Of a stretch of DNA of 64,000 bases, positions 22,671 through 34,337 are shown piece after piece. The stretch is from Paraphoma chrysanthemicola (taxonomy: Eukaryota > Ascomycota > Dothideomycetes > Pleosporales > Phaeosphaeriaceae): positions 1,240,001-1,304,000 of the forward strand of contig JAGMWG010000008.1 of the NCBI GenBank assembly GCA_020744225.1, given 5' to 3'. The notes below the pieces were generated by a model, which worked only from the letters and a program-made list of their open reading frames with translations, made no database searches and was not told the origin of the DNA. A program made the position numbers and the translations under genes. Numbering within the stretch: position 1 is the stretch's first letter; the number at the start of each line of letters is the position of its first letter.

Positions 22671-23999
22671 CGTCGCGCAAGATCACTTCTGCTGGGCGGC
22701 AAATACGGCACCGAGGCGAATTGGCGGGCAAGTGTAAATACGGTTGCAAGGGAGCTGACCATGTTTGTAGGCACGAACAACATACTCATACTTCGAAATG
22801 GACGCAACGGCTATCTTGCTGACATAATCCGAGTCCATTCGTAGATCTAGATTCGAAGCATAGCACTATGTCGTGCTTCACTCCGAGGTACATTTGCAGA
22901 GGGGGGGCATCGTTGAGTTCCTGGTAGCAGGAGTGAATGATGGCCTTATTCGACCAGGAAGGAATACCGGGCGCTAGTCGATCTACTCAACGGCTCGGTC
23001 TTACACTGAGCGTCCGGCCTACCACTAAAGTAATAGTCCCAAAGAGCACGCGAATCTGTGAAAGTGTAGAAAGCAGGTGTTGCGCGGGGTCGGAACGATG
23101 TATCCAGGACAAAGCAAGTGGACCGGTTGTTAAAGCCGGCGGGTTTATGGCGGCGGATTCATTGCTCTTAGCCCCTCCATCATAAAGCGGCGATCGCTAC
23201 GACAGCCAGAACTACAGCTATGCCCTTGCCTTGTGGTAGCCGTGCCGCAACTGCGCATTGTGCTGAATATGGCGGTGACATTATTGCAAGATCGACCGAT
23301 GGCTGGCGTCGTGATCTTCGATGCTGTGCAGCTTCGTAACGAGGCGTGGGGGACCAGGCCGCGTGAGGACCTGAGTCAGACACACCATACGCAATACCAC
23401 TAAATCGAACGGCCAAAACGTGCTGTCTAATTTCGACCTGTCCATGTCAAGTCTGGAATTACCGGATAATCGCCAGGCTGAAGATGGCGGCTTGCATCGG
23501 GCCAAGACATGCGAAGGATCGGTGAAAGGTACCATGGGTACCTTCATGCAGGTGAGCAGATAAGATAGGCCCGAGTTGACGTCGAGGCATAACGAAACAC
23601 CATGGTAGGCATTTTGGGACAATAGCGCCGGCCTGAAGGTGCATGCCAAGCATGATTTCAACACATTGGTGCAGCGAAAGTGTCGGGCCGATGACTAGTG
23701 GTGATGGTGCTTGGTGCGGTGCGACTCGAGTATACACGCTAAGCGGACATTCTGCAGTGCAGCAGTCGAGGACGCGCCGGGTAATGCTTGATTCAGATCC
23801 GTCCTCGAATATGACCAAGGAAGCTGGGTGGCCTTTGGAACCTCAGAGCAGTATACTAGCCAGCGGTGTATACAGCCTTGCTAGCTGCTTGTGCACATTG
23901 ACAAGGCGTGCGGTAGTCTTCGGACCGTGCGTGAGGTAGCTCATTGTGTCTCATTGTGACAATGTTTGCGAATTGCCAACTACCACAAGCATGTAATCC

Positions 24000-24398
24000 T
24001 CAATTCGGCTTGGACTCCTCTTGTTCTTTCGCTCGACGCCGCTCGTGGAATGTCGCAATCTTCCTTTCCATCTCCGTCTTCTTCGCGACGAGGTCGCGGC
24101 GTGCGAGTTCTAGCTGTTCGATTCGTTCCTCGGGGGTGGCTTCAAGGACGCGTCTCTTCTCCTATGAGCTCATCGTCAGTCCGAGGTGTGGAGACACGGT
24201 CGTCTCTGGGCCAATTGATCATTCATTCTTCGTCTTGTGATATCTTGCGGCGAAAGAGATGTAGGTAGCACGTCGGTGACGTACCTGCTTGACGTCCTGG
24301 TCACTTTTGAGTGTCGCGCCATAGATGGTTCCTGTGATAGTGACCGCAGCAACAGCACCCGTCATTATATATCTCCGAACAGCCTGTGGGGTCGTCAT
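24000..24398 (-). CDS. Small mitochondrial protein, COX14-like cytochrome oxidase assembly factor (tentative)
   Basis: Model: complement join 24000..24161, 24285..24398, phase-0 intron of 123 nt, 91 aa. A single hydrophobic segment (YIMTGAVAAVTITGTIYGA, residues 10-28) is followed by a long charged helix ending in EESKPN. EKRRVLEATPEERIEQLEL begins the second exon, where a coiled coil is likely. This layout, a short basic N-terminus, one inner-membrane span and a charged helix, matches fungal proteins described as cytochrome oxidase c assembly (COX14 family), which help Cox1 maturation. I am confident that it is a gene and less so of the name. It shares a 270-bp divergent promoter with HSK3. 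An upstream in-frame ATG 14 codons earlier is possible. Confidence 0.65.
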
Positions 24399-24668
24399 GG
24401 TGGCGTAGTATCTTCTGTTGGCTGCAGCGGTACGCGTCAAGTATTAGCCTTGGCGCAACGAGATGTTTTGCGCCGAAGAAAAGTCTCGAGACCCAAACAG
24501 GAAGCCCGCTGCCAAGCCCGCTCTACGCCGCGGGAGTGCCTGACGCGCTCCCCACCTTTGCGCTACTTCACCACAACAAACAACACTTTCGCTGACCAGA
24601 GAGACCTGCGCGCAGGCTACCAGCTGGAACAGTCTAGTGACCACATCTGCCGCCGATTCCCTTGCACA

Positions 24669-25052
24669 ATGTCGAACCTACCGCGTTCTCAACCGTCGAA
24701 CTCGCGCCTAAGTACGGTGCCCTCGCAGAAGCCGCGACAACTTTCGCACCTCCAAGCGCAGCTTGCGCAGCTGACAGCAAATATGGCGGATCTGGAGAGC
24801 TTGATGAGAATGACTGCGGGTCAAGCACAGGACATGCGCGGACTCGGTGGGTACTCGGGCGCAATGTGAGTGTTCGATGCTACGAGGGCGACCTTGCGCA
24901 TACAATGGCCAAGGCTGGCATGAGAGAGACGCAGAAGGATGCTGATGAATGCGGACAGGTTTATGGCAGCCTCCAAGGTCCTGGGCGAGGAGACGGTCAA
25001 GGGCGGAGACGACAAAGGAGCCAAAGAGGAGGGGCGCGAGGGGGAGAAATGA
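24669..25052 (+). CDS. HSK3: DASH complex subunit Hsk3
   Basis: Model: join 24669..24865, 24959..25052, intron 93 nt, 96 aa. The signature is the helical block RQLSHLQAQLAQLTANMADL followed by LESLMRMTAGQAQDMRGLGG (about residues 22-62), then AMFMAASKVLGEE across the splice junction, characteristic of fungal Hsk3. The N-terminal 20 residues are Ser/Pro-rich and the last 20 are Lys/Glu/Gly-rich. Hsk3 is one of the ten small subunits of the DASH/Dam1 ring that couples kinetochores to microtubules during mitosis. The second exon supplies the conserved FMAASKVLGEE, which fixes the splice site. It is divergent from the COX14-like gene. Confidence 0.85.
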
Positions 25053-27281
25053 AGCTACCGGACATGCGAGCCATACGAGCACTGAACTCAATTATGATAC
25101 GACGAGTCCCACGCGAGGTTGACGAGATAACGCGTCGATATCAACGACTGCACGTGAGCCTCAACATGGTGCAGATAGGAGCTGCAAGGCGAGATCCCGG
25201 CCGCATGAGGCAAGTGCATTGGTTCAGAACCGCAAACTCAGAGCAAACGCGATGTCAGAGAATCAAGGGGAGCATCCACATTTTTTGGGAGCGCAGAGAA
25301 AGTGGAGGTATAAAAAACGTCCATCTCCACGGAAGCTGGACGTTCGGCCCTATTCTTTGATGGCGGTGGGTGAGGCCGAGCATTCAGAATGATGAACATC
25401 GGCGGCTTGGTGGGGGTTCCTAATTAGAATGCTTCAATAGAGGTGTCTGTTGTCCATCAATTGAGAGACTTCTTCGCGTCGCAGCTGGCCGACGGCGATG
25501 ATGCACAGATGCTATTCTCGCGAAGCACAGAGCCTCGAGCAACTCAACGAGCACTCAGCGGTTGCGGACTGGCTTCCGCGAGTTCTTATCAGCCGAGGTA
25601 ATTCGCCAGCCCTGCAGTGTTATCCATTGCCCAGCACCAGTGCAAGTCATTGTAACCTTCCAGCCGCATACTTAGATAAGATATGGTTGGTTTCAGCGTC
25701 CACGATAGGAAGCTGACGGCTGGCACGGCCACGCATATGGCGCACGAAGACCTGTTATTGGACGTCAGGGTCGCAGAGGTGGTTTTTGCAAAGCGTCGTG
25801 AGCACGGTGAGCGGTGCGAGGACCACTAAGAATGTCGTTATCAATCGCGCGACCATGTCGCAATGATAAGCGACTATGGTGCTCACATCCCTTACTGGCA
25901 TGATGTCTGAGCACCCTGTGTATAAAGAGAATGCCTCATCCGCATGTGAGACGATGGACCAAACGACCGAATTTTCGACAACTCGATCCGCAGGTTGCGT
26001 TTTCCGATCCGTCATCATACTCCCGCAATGGACGCCAAGATTCGACTTGATCATGACCCCTTTCTGGTACATACGTCTTGAAGCGCAGTGATAAGAAAAG
26101 GGGCAACACCAGAAAGTGATACACACTTGAACAGGCTCAGCCCGTGTCGCATCGCAATGTCGTCGTAGTCGCCTTGAGATAAGGAGCAGCAGCAACGGAA
26201 ACCGCAATTCGAGGATCCGCATCAGCTGTGCATATTTCGATAATTTGAAATGAAACGCCTCCCTCTCGGAAATATCCACAGGATCAAGGATCAAAGATCA
26301 ACACCAAGTTGACAGGCGTGTTTGCCGCACAGCATCGAGTCATGCTATTGAGCTGACCAAGGCTGATAAACACCCTGGATGGATAGGAAAACGGGCACGC
26401 GAGCAGTTGCGTTAGATAGGGTGGAGGTACCCTTTTTTCGGTTTGTTGCCCACGATCGGCCCACTAGGTAATGCTCTCCACTTCACCGACATGGCGATCG
26501 CGAAGAGCGGTGTCGATTCCAAGCATGTCGGGCGGCGCCTCGTCGAATATCCCCAAATAACGCCTAAATGAATCACGTATTCCACCCCCACGACATCCCG
26601 CACAGCCTAGGATCATACCCCGCGGGTGTTTCGACTTGTCTGAAAGCGGTTCGGATGCGCGTGCAATTGAGACAAGGTAGGATTTGCAGTTCCAGCGGCT
26701 TTATTGCTCCGGGTCGACTTTGCAGTTCTGCTGGGAGCTGCATTTACCAGGCCGGACATTGTAGGATGCAATGTGCATTTCCGCGCCTCCTAGGAATCGT
26801 GAAACTTGCGACTCCGGAAACAACAATTCGCATCCCAATTTGGAGAGGCGAAAATGCGCAGAAATTGCAGCGTATGCAGGGTGTTGAATGTTCTCTGCGT
26901 CTGTAGCGTGCGAAAGTCAGCGGCTTCGCGACAGCTTCTCAGCAGGCAAGGTTAGGGCGGCGTAATTCATCGGTCTGGCCAGTGGATACTTGCCCTACTG
27001 CACGTAAGATGCAAGTGGCTGAGTGGCTTGCAGCAACACTCTGGCATCCTTTGCCCACCTGTGCCCGAAGAAGAAGTCGCGTGGGGTGCTCCTGCCCTCC
27101 ATGTTAGCCAACCTTGCACTTGCATGCTCTGGTGAGTGTGAACAGGTTTGACGGGCAATATTTGCAATATCGGAAATCTCTAGAATCATGGGAGCGAGTG
27201 CATTGAGCGTGTTGCGTGGTGCGCTGGGTTTGTTCTCTTTGTCCCACTATCGGCCCTTCCGCGTGGCCTTGCATGTGAAAG

Positions 27282-27295
27282 TACCGGTACCGGTA
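27282..27295. repeat. 14-bp perfect palindrome followed by GATA motifs
   Basis: TACCGGTACCGGTA reads the same on both strands. Five bases later GATAGGCGATAG gives two GATA cores, one matching HGATAR, the target of AreA-type factors. It lies about 2.5 kb upstream of the AreA homologue. Function is inferred only. Confidence 0.5.
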
Positions 27296-27727
27296 AAGGG
27301 GATAGGCGATAGCGATCATCCAGGTTGGTGGTGCACGACGTCAATACGAAAGCGGCTGGGCTCGGCACTGAGTCGCGCCATGAACCATACCATGTCTTCG
27401 TTCCGACCAGCTTAATGCCAGCTCATGTACGGAATGACAGCCTCCTTTCGTTTACGCGCACAAGTCAATCAAAGCCATGTGCTTTGAGAGCTTGCATGCA
27501 TCAGCATGGTTAGCGAATGGAGTCGAGAGATGTATCCACTGACACTGTACTTCGACTCGAGACGCAAGTTGCTGACAGGCGAAGATCTCGACTCTGCACG
27601 TCGTCTCGTGCTTTCTTGTGTTTCTTTGTGCTAGTCAGGTCCACGATTTGGTTCAAGAATCAGCAATTGGCTGCCACCAATGAAGTGTCGGTGATGTGAA
27701 CCTCAAAACACGATGTTGGTGGCCAAA

Positions 27728-27773
27728 GAATCAACAATGTCGGATGGCGTGAATCAACAGTGTCGGATGGCGT
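27728..27773. repeat. 23-bp tandem duplication
   Basis: Two adjacent 23-bp copies beginning GAATCAACA and ending GTCGGATGGCGT differ at one base (A/G at the ninth or tenth position). It lies in gene-free DNA. Confidence 0.85.
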
Positions 27774-29841
27774 AGGTGGGTCCCCATCAAGCACGTTCCT
27801 GCATCAGCAGTCTGTGGCCTCAGACTTCGTGGCTGATGGAAGCTAGTGTAAAAGTTGCGTTCCAGTGCCTGAAGATGGGTCGAGCCGCATGCTCGGTGGA
27901 GTCGCGTGCGGCTCATTGCTGCTTCTCGAACCCCGAGTAACAAGGAGCTGCTGAACCCTCGACCTTTACATCACAGTAGTCCGCGTCATCTTTCAGATCT
28001 GGAACCAGGGTCTGATCTGGGTCCAGGACAAGTCATGCAGTAGCTCGGCTGGTCGGCAGCGGCTCGCATGCACAATGGAGGATTTGATCTTTGGTCAAGA
28101 TTAAAGCAGTGCCAGAGGGGAACGACCTCTCCGCTGCAAGCAAATTTGAAGCTTATATTCTTAGAACCATCCGCAGCTGGAAAAGAGTATCAGGTAGCGT
28201 TGTTGAATTAGACTAGGCGCTCGAGTCGCCACGGCCCACGTGCTGTGCAACGGCAAGGTGGGTTTGTGGCAGACACTAAGCAGTGGAGTTGTGGAAGGAC
28301 CCTGAAATCGTTGGAGTCGTCGGAAATTGTAGGAAGGCAAGTCCCGTGCACGATTGCTCTTGCGGCAGCAATCGGAAAGCTCACTCGCGTTCGGGTAAAT
28401 GCTGGGAATATCTTGGGACTTGCGGGTCCTCAATACAACAAGCTTGTCAATGCTGAAGAGCATTATGTTGCCACACACGCAATGCTCCACGCACTTCTGC
28501 TGCAAATGTGTACCGATCGAGCCAGCAGTGCGCGCGGTGCCTCCGCGCAAGCAGTCGCTGGTGTGCGAACATGACTATTTGATGATGAGCGCCGAGATGT
28601 TGTCCAGGCGGGTTGCTCGATCCGGCGCGCCAGGCGTGATGTACCAGAAGGACCGAGCACTCCTGGCCAATGGTGGCATGGATGCGCTGCTTTACCTACC
28701 GTAGTCGTAGCCGGCTGGCGAATGGAGACGCCGTTGTTGCACCAGGAGCATGTCCAGAGGGGTGACGTCCAGGGATCGACGGTGGATACGCGAGGCGCAA
28801 CAGCTATGCCAGATCTGCTTGTCGTCCAGCACCTCAACAGCACGCCCCGGAGGCTGTACTGCTGGAGAGGCAGTCTACACTGGCTGCTGCGCGCGCTGTC
28901 TGCAACGCTGCACGCGACCGAGAAACCTCCCACACGCCCACGTCTCGAGTCTCGACGACGTCGGCCCAGGGTCTCCAAATTGTCTGGCTGCACGGTTCAG
29001 GCGGTCTCCAATGTCTAAATGAACAGGGGCCTGCAGCATGCATGCTAAGCGGGCAGGCAAGCATTCTTCCGTTCAGCCCCAGGCCATCGATGACGGACTT
29101 GCACCGCGCACTGCTCCATCGGCGCCGGCCCACGACAGGCACCTCGTTGCGCAACAGCGCGTTAGCTGGTGTCGTGTGCCTCGTCCAAGTTGCTTTTTCA
29201 GGTCGCGCGCTTGACGGAATGTGGAGAGGGCGGGCTGGCGTTACTCGAGCGTGTTGCGCGCTCGGGTGCTGGACCAGGAAATGCTGGGGTGGTCCGCTGG
29301 CTGCATGCGTGATTGGCGAGCAGTGAATTGATGGTGGGGGTCTACGTGGGAACGATCCTGTCTCGCGCCTCTCGCTCTCCCCAAAGAACCCAGCGTCAAG
29401 CCTACTCACGACCCGCCAAGCGCCACCGGCAGCCGTCGCACGCTGCAGCCCGGTAAGCTCGAATTGAATTGTTGCGCCGCTCACTGGTGGTCCGGGACTG
29501 CTGTGTTCGAGGGCTCCCCGTGGAGGCACGCAGAAGCAATCCGCGCGCCCAATATCCAGCTTCAATATTCAAACGCGCAGCAGTCGTGCTGGCCGCTTTG
29601 TACCGCGCATCCGCCCACCACGCCGCCGTGCTTGTGCTGACCATTCCCTTCCCTGTGCGTGCCCGCCCGACAGTTGCTGCCGCACGCCTGGCCTACATCG
29701 GCTGTAGTTGCAGGCGAGAGTGCTGCAGCGTGGGGTGCGCCCGTCCGACACAGAGAGCGCGCGCGACACAGCTACGACATCATCGCCAGTCCACAGGCTC
29801 GCTCAAAACCCCCTCCACTGACCGTCTTCTCGCGGCCGTCC

Positions 29842-32615
29842 ATGGACTATCGTGCGCCCGAGGGCAGCAGCATGGACCTCTCGCCGACCGAGGACGCAGC
29901 CCGCCGCGGCATGCTTGAGCAGGCCATATTTCCCCAGTTCGGCAACGATGCGGGCAGCCCCAGCGTGGAGTCGCCTGAGCAGATGCAGAAGAACGACCCG
30001 TTGGGAACGCAGATCTGGAAGCTGTATTCGCGCGCAAAGACGCAACTGCCAAACGCAGAGCGCATGGAGAACCTGACCTGGCGAATGATGGCCATGAATA
30101 TGCGGCGAGCCGAGCTCGATCGCAATAAAGGGTACGAATGCCGCCATGTCTCTTGCTTACCGCAGCCTCCGCGCCGTGCAACTCTCTGTACCCGTGCTAA
30201 CAGGCGCCTTTCTTTTGCAGAATAGCCACGGCCAGCACCAGCCTGAGCAATGAACTTCTGATGCCGCCGCCAGCCGCGAGTGCGAGACCTGTGCCCAGGT
30301 CCGCTCCCAGCGGCATCGCCCAGCAGTTGAGGAAGTCGTCGGAGCATGCGCAGGTACCAGCGCCACACGCACCGCACGACACTATGAATCTAGACGACTT
30401 TATATTTCCGTCGTCGGTCGGCAGCCCTGCAGGCCTGTCGCCAGAACCGTCGAATGATACGCCAGGTCCATTTAATGCAACCGCCCCAGCGATACCGATA
30501 AGAAAGCCTAATCAGGCCAACGACCATAATCTCGCCCTCGCCCACGCTTCTGCACCCTCAGTTCCTCCCCTTGTCAACAGAGAGAATGAGTTTGGCTACG
30601 TTTCTCGCCACGTCCGCAAGACCAGCATTGACGAGCGCAGAGTAAGTGCCTTATCGCCCACCTTCACGTCGCCCTGCCTCCTGCTAACTGCTTATCAGCC
30701 ACCCAAGCGGCGCGCCGAGGCCTCTCCCCAAGTGCCTCCTGTCAACAGCATCATGATACCTACCGACGCTCAAAGCGAAGCCGACCTGAACCAGTACTCG
30801 CTCGACCAGACAATGCACCCACCCAACTACCCGGCCTCGCAGGCGCAGGTCCCCTTCTCCATCGACACATTCCAGATGCACGAGGATCCCATCATAAACT
30901 CGGCTGGCCCCTTCCAGCAGAACTTTGGCTTCTCGCCCGTTGGCTCGCCCATGATGAACCACAGTGCATCCTACTCCAACATGTTCAACCCAAACTCCAT
31001 GGCGTCCTCACTCAACTCCACCGACTACTACTCTCCCCCAAGCTCCGCCTTCCCGTCAGCTGTGTCAACGCCTCAGCCTCTTCCCGACGACAACCAAATG
31101 TACTTTGACCGCACTGGCATGGATATCCGCGGCCCCCACGGCGGCTCATCGTATGGACCACACCGGCCATCCAATCTCTCAACGTCCATGCAGCCACAGT
31201 TCATTTTCAACCCGGGTGCCGGCGGGCCCGATTCTGTCTTCAGTCCTGTGACAAGCGCCAGCTCGTCTTTGCCCTTCTCGGCACCCTCCTTTGGCCACTC
31301 CAATCACGTCGACCCAAATCATGTACTGCACAACAACCTGCCCTTGCGACAGCAACATGAGTTGCAGATGCAGAGACAGGAAAACATGTTCACGTTCGGT
31401 GCCGACTCAGACAACGAGGACGAGGAAGGCGGCGCTTTTGCAGATCGCACCATGCCAAACCCTGAGTATTCACCAATGGACGACAACAGCATGGACTTCA
31501 CCGCTGGCTTTCAGTGGGAGACGAATCTGTCGAACCAGTTCAATCCCATGCAAGCGCGCTACCCGGCAGGGCCGCCTCGCAAGACGGTCACAATTGGGCC
31601 GACCGAAATGGTGCACTCACCGCAAGATCACTGGAGTCCAGGGGGCGGCAGCCTTGGCCGGACGCATGGCTCAGCAGCCTCTGTTAGCGACATCCGCAAT
31701 CGTGGCAGCGACCCCCGACGCCAGAAAATACCCCGCACTAGCTCAACACCGAATGCAGCTGGCATGGTACACGGAATGCACGGCCGCCCGCAATCATCGC
31801 CAAACTCACCACCAGAGTCGGGTTTCAACTCTGCAGCACCGTCGCGGCCTTCCAGTCCCGGTGGTACCAAGCAGGGCGAAAGCAGTGCACCCACAACATG
31901 CACCAATTGCTTCACACAAACGACGCCTTTGTGGCGCCGCAATCCCGAAGGCCACCCACTGTGCAATGCGTGTGGCCTGTTCTTGAAGCTGCATGGCGTG
32001 GTGCGTCCTCTGTCGTTGAAGACTGATGTCATCAAGAAGCGTAATCGAGGCAGCGGCAACGCACCGGTCGGGTCAGCATCAACACGATCGTCCAAGAAGT
32101 CGTCTCGCAAGAATTCAATTGCACAGACACCCGTAACGACGCCTACCTCGCATAAGGCGGCGGATTCAGAGTCGCCCCAATCAACAGGCTCCGCTGGTGA
32201 AAGGCCAATGACAGGTGTGTCCGTAGCTACCACCGTCTCTAATTCCAAACCGGGCGGCGTTGTTCCCATCGCTCCTGGGCCACCGAAGCCGAACAACTCA
32301 ACCAATACCTCACAACCTCGTGGAGGCAATGCAACGCCTCGAAGACCTCGTGGCCAAAGCAAGAACGAATCGCAAGAAATGGAAATGGCTGATGCAGACG
32401 ACACCAATGGACGAGCACCACCACTACGCAGGAAAGATACTGCAATCGCCACATCGAGTGCGTTTCCCAACCAGAATCTGGGTGCCCTTCCTATGGGCGC
32501 GATGGGCCAGGGGCTGCAATCGTCCGGACCTGCAGAATGGGTAAGAAATCTCAGACGCATATTCTGGGATGATAACTAATGCTTGCTTTAGGAATGGCTG
32601 ACCATGAGTTTGTGA
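29842..32615 (+). CDS. areA: AreA/NIT2/NUT1-type GATA factor, global nitrogen regulator
   Basis: Model: join 29842..30131, 30221..30641, 30699..32540, 32592..32615, 858 aa. The N-terminal block [20 protein letters not shown] with [14 protein letters not shown] (about residues 52-90) is specific to AreA orthologues. The single zinc finger, [20 protein letters not shown] then [20 protein letters not shown], has its cysteines near residues 638, 641, 659 and 662 (C-X2-C-X17-C-X2-C) and is followed by [10 protein letters not shown]. The final 24-nt exon supplies EWLTMSL, the conserved AreA C-terminus. The remainder is Ser/Pro/Asn-rich activation sequence. AreA activates permease and catabolic genes when good nitrogen is scarce; NmrA represses it through the finger and the extreme C-terminus in Aspergillus and Neurospora. 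Upstream DNA is unusually long and gene-free. Confidence 0.95.
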
Positions 32616-33549
32616 TGACCTTTTGTTCTGCATTCTGGCAGACACTGAGCATCTTCGAAATGCGCCATTGTGGTCGTGGCCATCCGACCTGCCTTACCGG
32701 GGCAGTAGTTTGCATCTTTCTTCCTGAATTCCGGTGCCTGGAGTTTCTCAGCATGGAGTACCGTCGTCGTGGTCTGGAATGACTCGAATCCTCTTCTGAC
32801 GCTTTTCGACCCGTTTTTGATACCTCAATTTTTTGCGACGCGCTCAAGCAACACGATAGAATGGTTCGGCTTTTGTTTCACATACCCATTTCAACTGATT
32901 TCGCGGCCAGATGGAGGAGGCAGGCGCTCCATCAAGCTGCACACCGCATTAATACATCGTTTAAAGGGGTTGAAAGTTGGGTCGAGAACTCAAAACCGAT
33001 TGATCTCCCCTTCACATCAGTTCCTTTTACTGATTCTATTACTGCATGAGCTTATGAGAGATATCCCAAGATGCATAGAACGGGGCTGCGCGTTTGTTTG
33101 GTATCGGCATGTTCACTTTGCTTGTTTCTGGGCGCCAGAAGCGTGGCGTTCACTAATACGGTTACGATGAGGGCTTGGATCAATGTACTCAAAACCTACG
33201 CGCATGTATATAGAGGTTCGCGCGGGTAGCTTTTGTGATATCCTGACGGTTTGACTTATCCATGGTGGATACACAAGGGGCAAATGCCATTCTTCAATTT
33301 CCTTCAATCAATATATCAAGTCTTCAATATTTCCCCAGGTTCTAACAAGAGCACCGTGCCAGCCTTGCCATGAGTGCACGATCTTGATAGACCCTGGCGC
33401 CTTCCCGTCCCAGCCCGCAGGCAATCTGACGTCATAGGTCAACATTCGCATCACACCATATCACCTACCAGAGGACATCAACACCTCCAATCGTTAACGA
33501 TTACAAGCGCTCTACTGTTAACTTCTGCAAATCTTCCACAATAATTGCA
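32616..33549. other. Intergenic region, AreA 3' end / DJ-1 family gene
   Basis: About 930 bp. The first part should be the AreA 3' UTR, which in Aspergillus controls mRNA stability; I see no specific element. The last 100 bp before 33550 are C/A/T-rich, typical of a fungal leader. Confidence 0.4.
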
Positions 33550-34337
33550 ATGCCGAAAGCACTAATTCTAGTCGCGGACGGATCCGAGGAAATCGAATTC
33601 GTCACACCGTACGATGGTACGTAGCCCGACCATCTCAACCGCCCCAACGACGCCTAAACTGCCTCAACATATGATCTAGACCGCTAACTACGTGGCGAAA
33701 AGTTCTAATCCGAGCCGGCTGGGAGGTCAAATCCGCAGGCGTCCAGCTCAAGAACGAAGGCTACGCACAGTTCGTCCTTTTCCTACACAGCCTTTCTCGC
33801 TGACATGGGACTAAAATAAATGATACAGTATGACGCGTAACATTCGCATTGTGCCAGACCATCCAAGCCTCTTGTCTGTTCCCGCTCAATCCGCACATGA
33901 AGAGTACGACATCTTGATCTTGCCTGGTGGTGGCCCCGGAGCAAAGACGTTCAGCACAACTGATGCAGTGCTGGAATTGATTGCGAATTTCAGAAAGGCA
34001 GGGAAATGGGTTGCGGCGATTTGTGCAGGGACTACGGCGTTGGTGGCGTCGGCGGAGAAGCATGCGAGTGGAGGTGTGAGGGTGACGAGTCATCCGAGTG
34101 TGAAGGGGGAGATTGAAGAGAAGGGGTGGGAGTATAGTGAGGAGAGGGTTGTGGTTGATGGGAAGGTGGTTACGAGTAGAGGGTAAGTGTTGTCCAGGAG
34201 TGAAAGGAAGGTGTGCTAATACGGCTGATAGACCTGGAACTGCGTTATTGTTTGCGCTCACGATTGTGGAGTTGATTTCAGGGAAGGAAAAGAGGGATGA
34301 AGTTGCGGGGCCGATGATTGTTGCATCGACTTTGTGA
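33550..34337 (+). CDS. DJ-1/PfpI superfamily protein (DJ-1 type)
   Basis: Model: join 33550..33616, 33703..33769, 33829..34182, 34232..34337, 197 aa, close to the usual 185-200. The start MPKALILVADGSEEIEFVTP contains the conserved Glu of the DJ-1 active site. The nucleophile elbow is AAICAGTTAL with Cys110, preceded by DILILPGGGPGAKTF. VTSHPSVK and the last-exon TSRGPGTALLFALTIVELI complete the family pattern. DJ-1 proteins are redox-sensitive and have been linked to glyoxalase III/deglycase activity and oxidative-stress protection; which applies here cannot be told. Three introns of 49-86 nt were placed by homology and phase. The second donor (GTTCGT) is the least canonical. Confidence 0.88.

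Larger units (their letters stand above)
21140..23999. other. 2.9-kb region without recognised genes
   Basis: It lies between the start of the transporter and the 3' end of the COX14-like gene. Frames are all under 135 codons and overlap on both strands. It contains an 11-bp triplicate at 22638 and a run of seven G near 22900. I see no promoter motif beyond the TATA-like site at 21232. Confidence 0.45.
25053..29841. other. 4.8-kb region upstream of the AreA-type regulator without recognised genes
   Basis: No frame here resembles a known protein. The best is 179 codons on the minus strand (25755-26294) with hydrophobic stretches but no recognisable family. The last kilobase (28.8-29.8 kb) is GC-rich and carries overlapping long frames on both strands, which I read as composition. 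The region should hold the AreA promoter and leader. It contains a 14-bp palindrome at 27282 and a tandem duplication at 27728. Confidence 0.5.

Noticed and set aside
25755..26294. 179-codon minus-strand frame with hydrophobic stretches
   Set aside because: No start context, family or topology that convinces; kept as part of the gene-free region.
28834..29565. 243-codon minus-strand frame upstream of AreA
   Set aside because: GC-driven frame with Arg/Pro/Ser/Thr-rich sequence and overlapping plus-strand frames.
31628..32560. 310-codon antisense frame within the AreA gene
   Set aside because: Antisense of the Ser/Pro-rich coding region; the AreA frame on the plus strand is conserved and certain.
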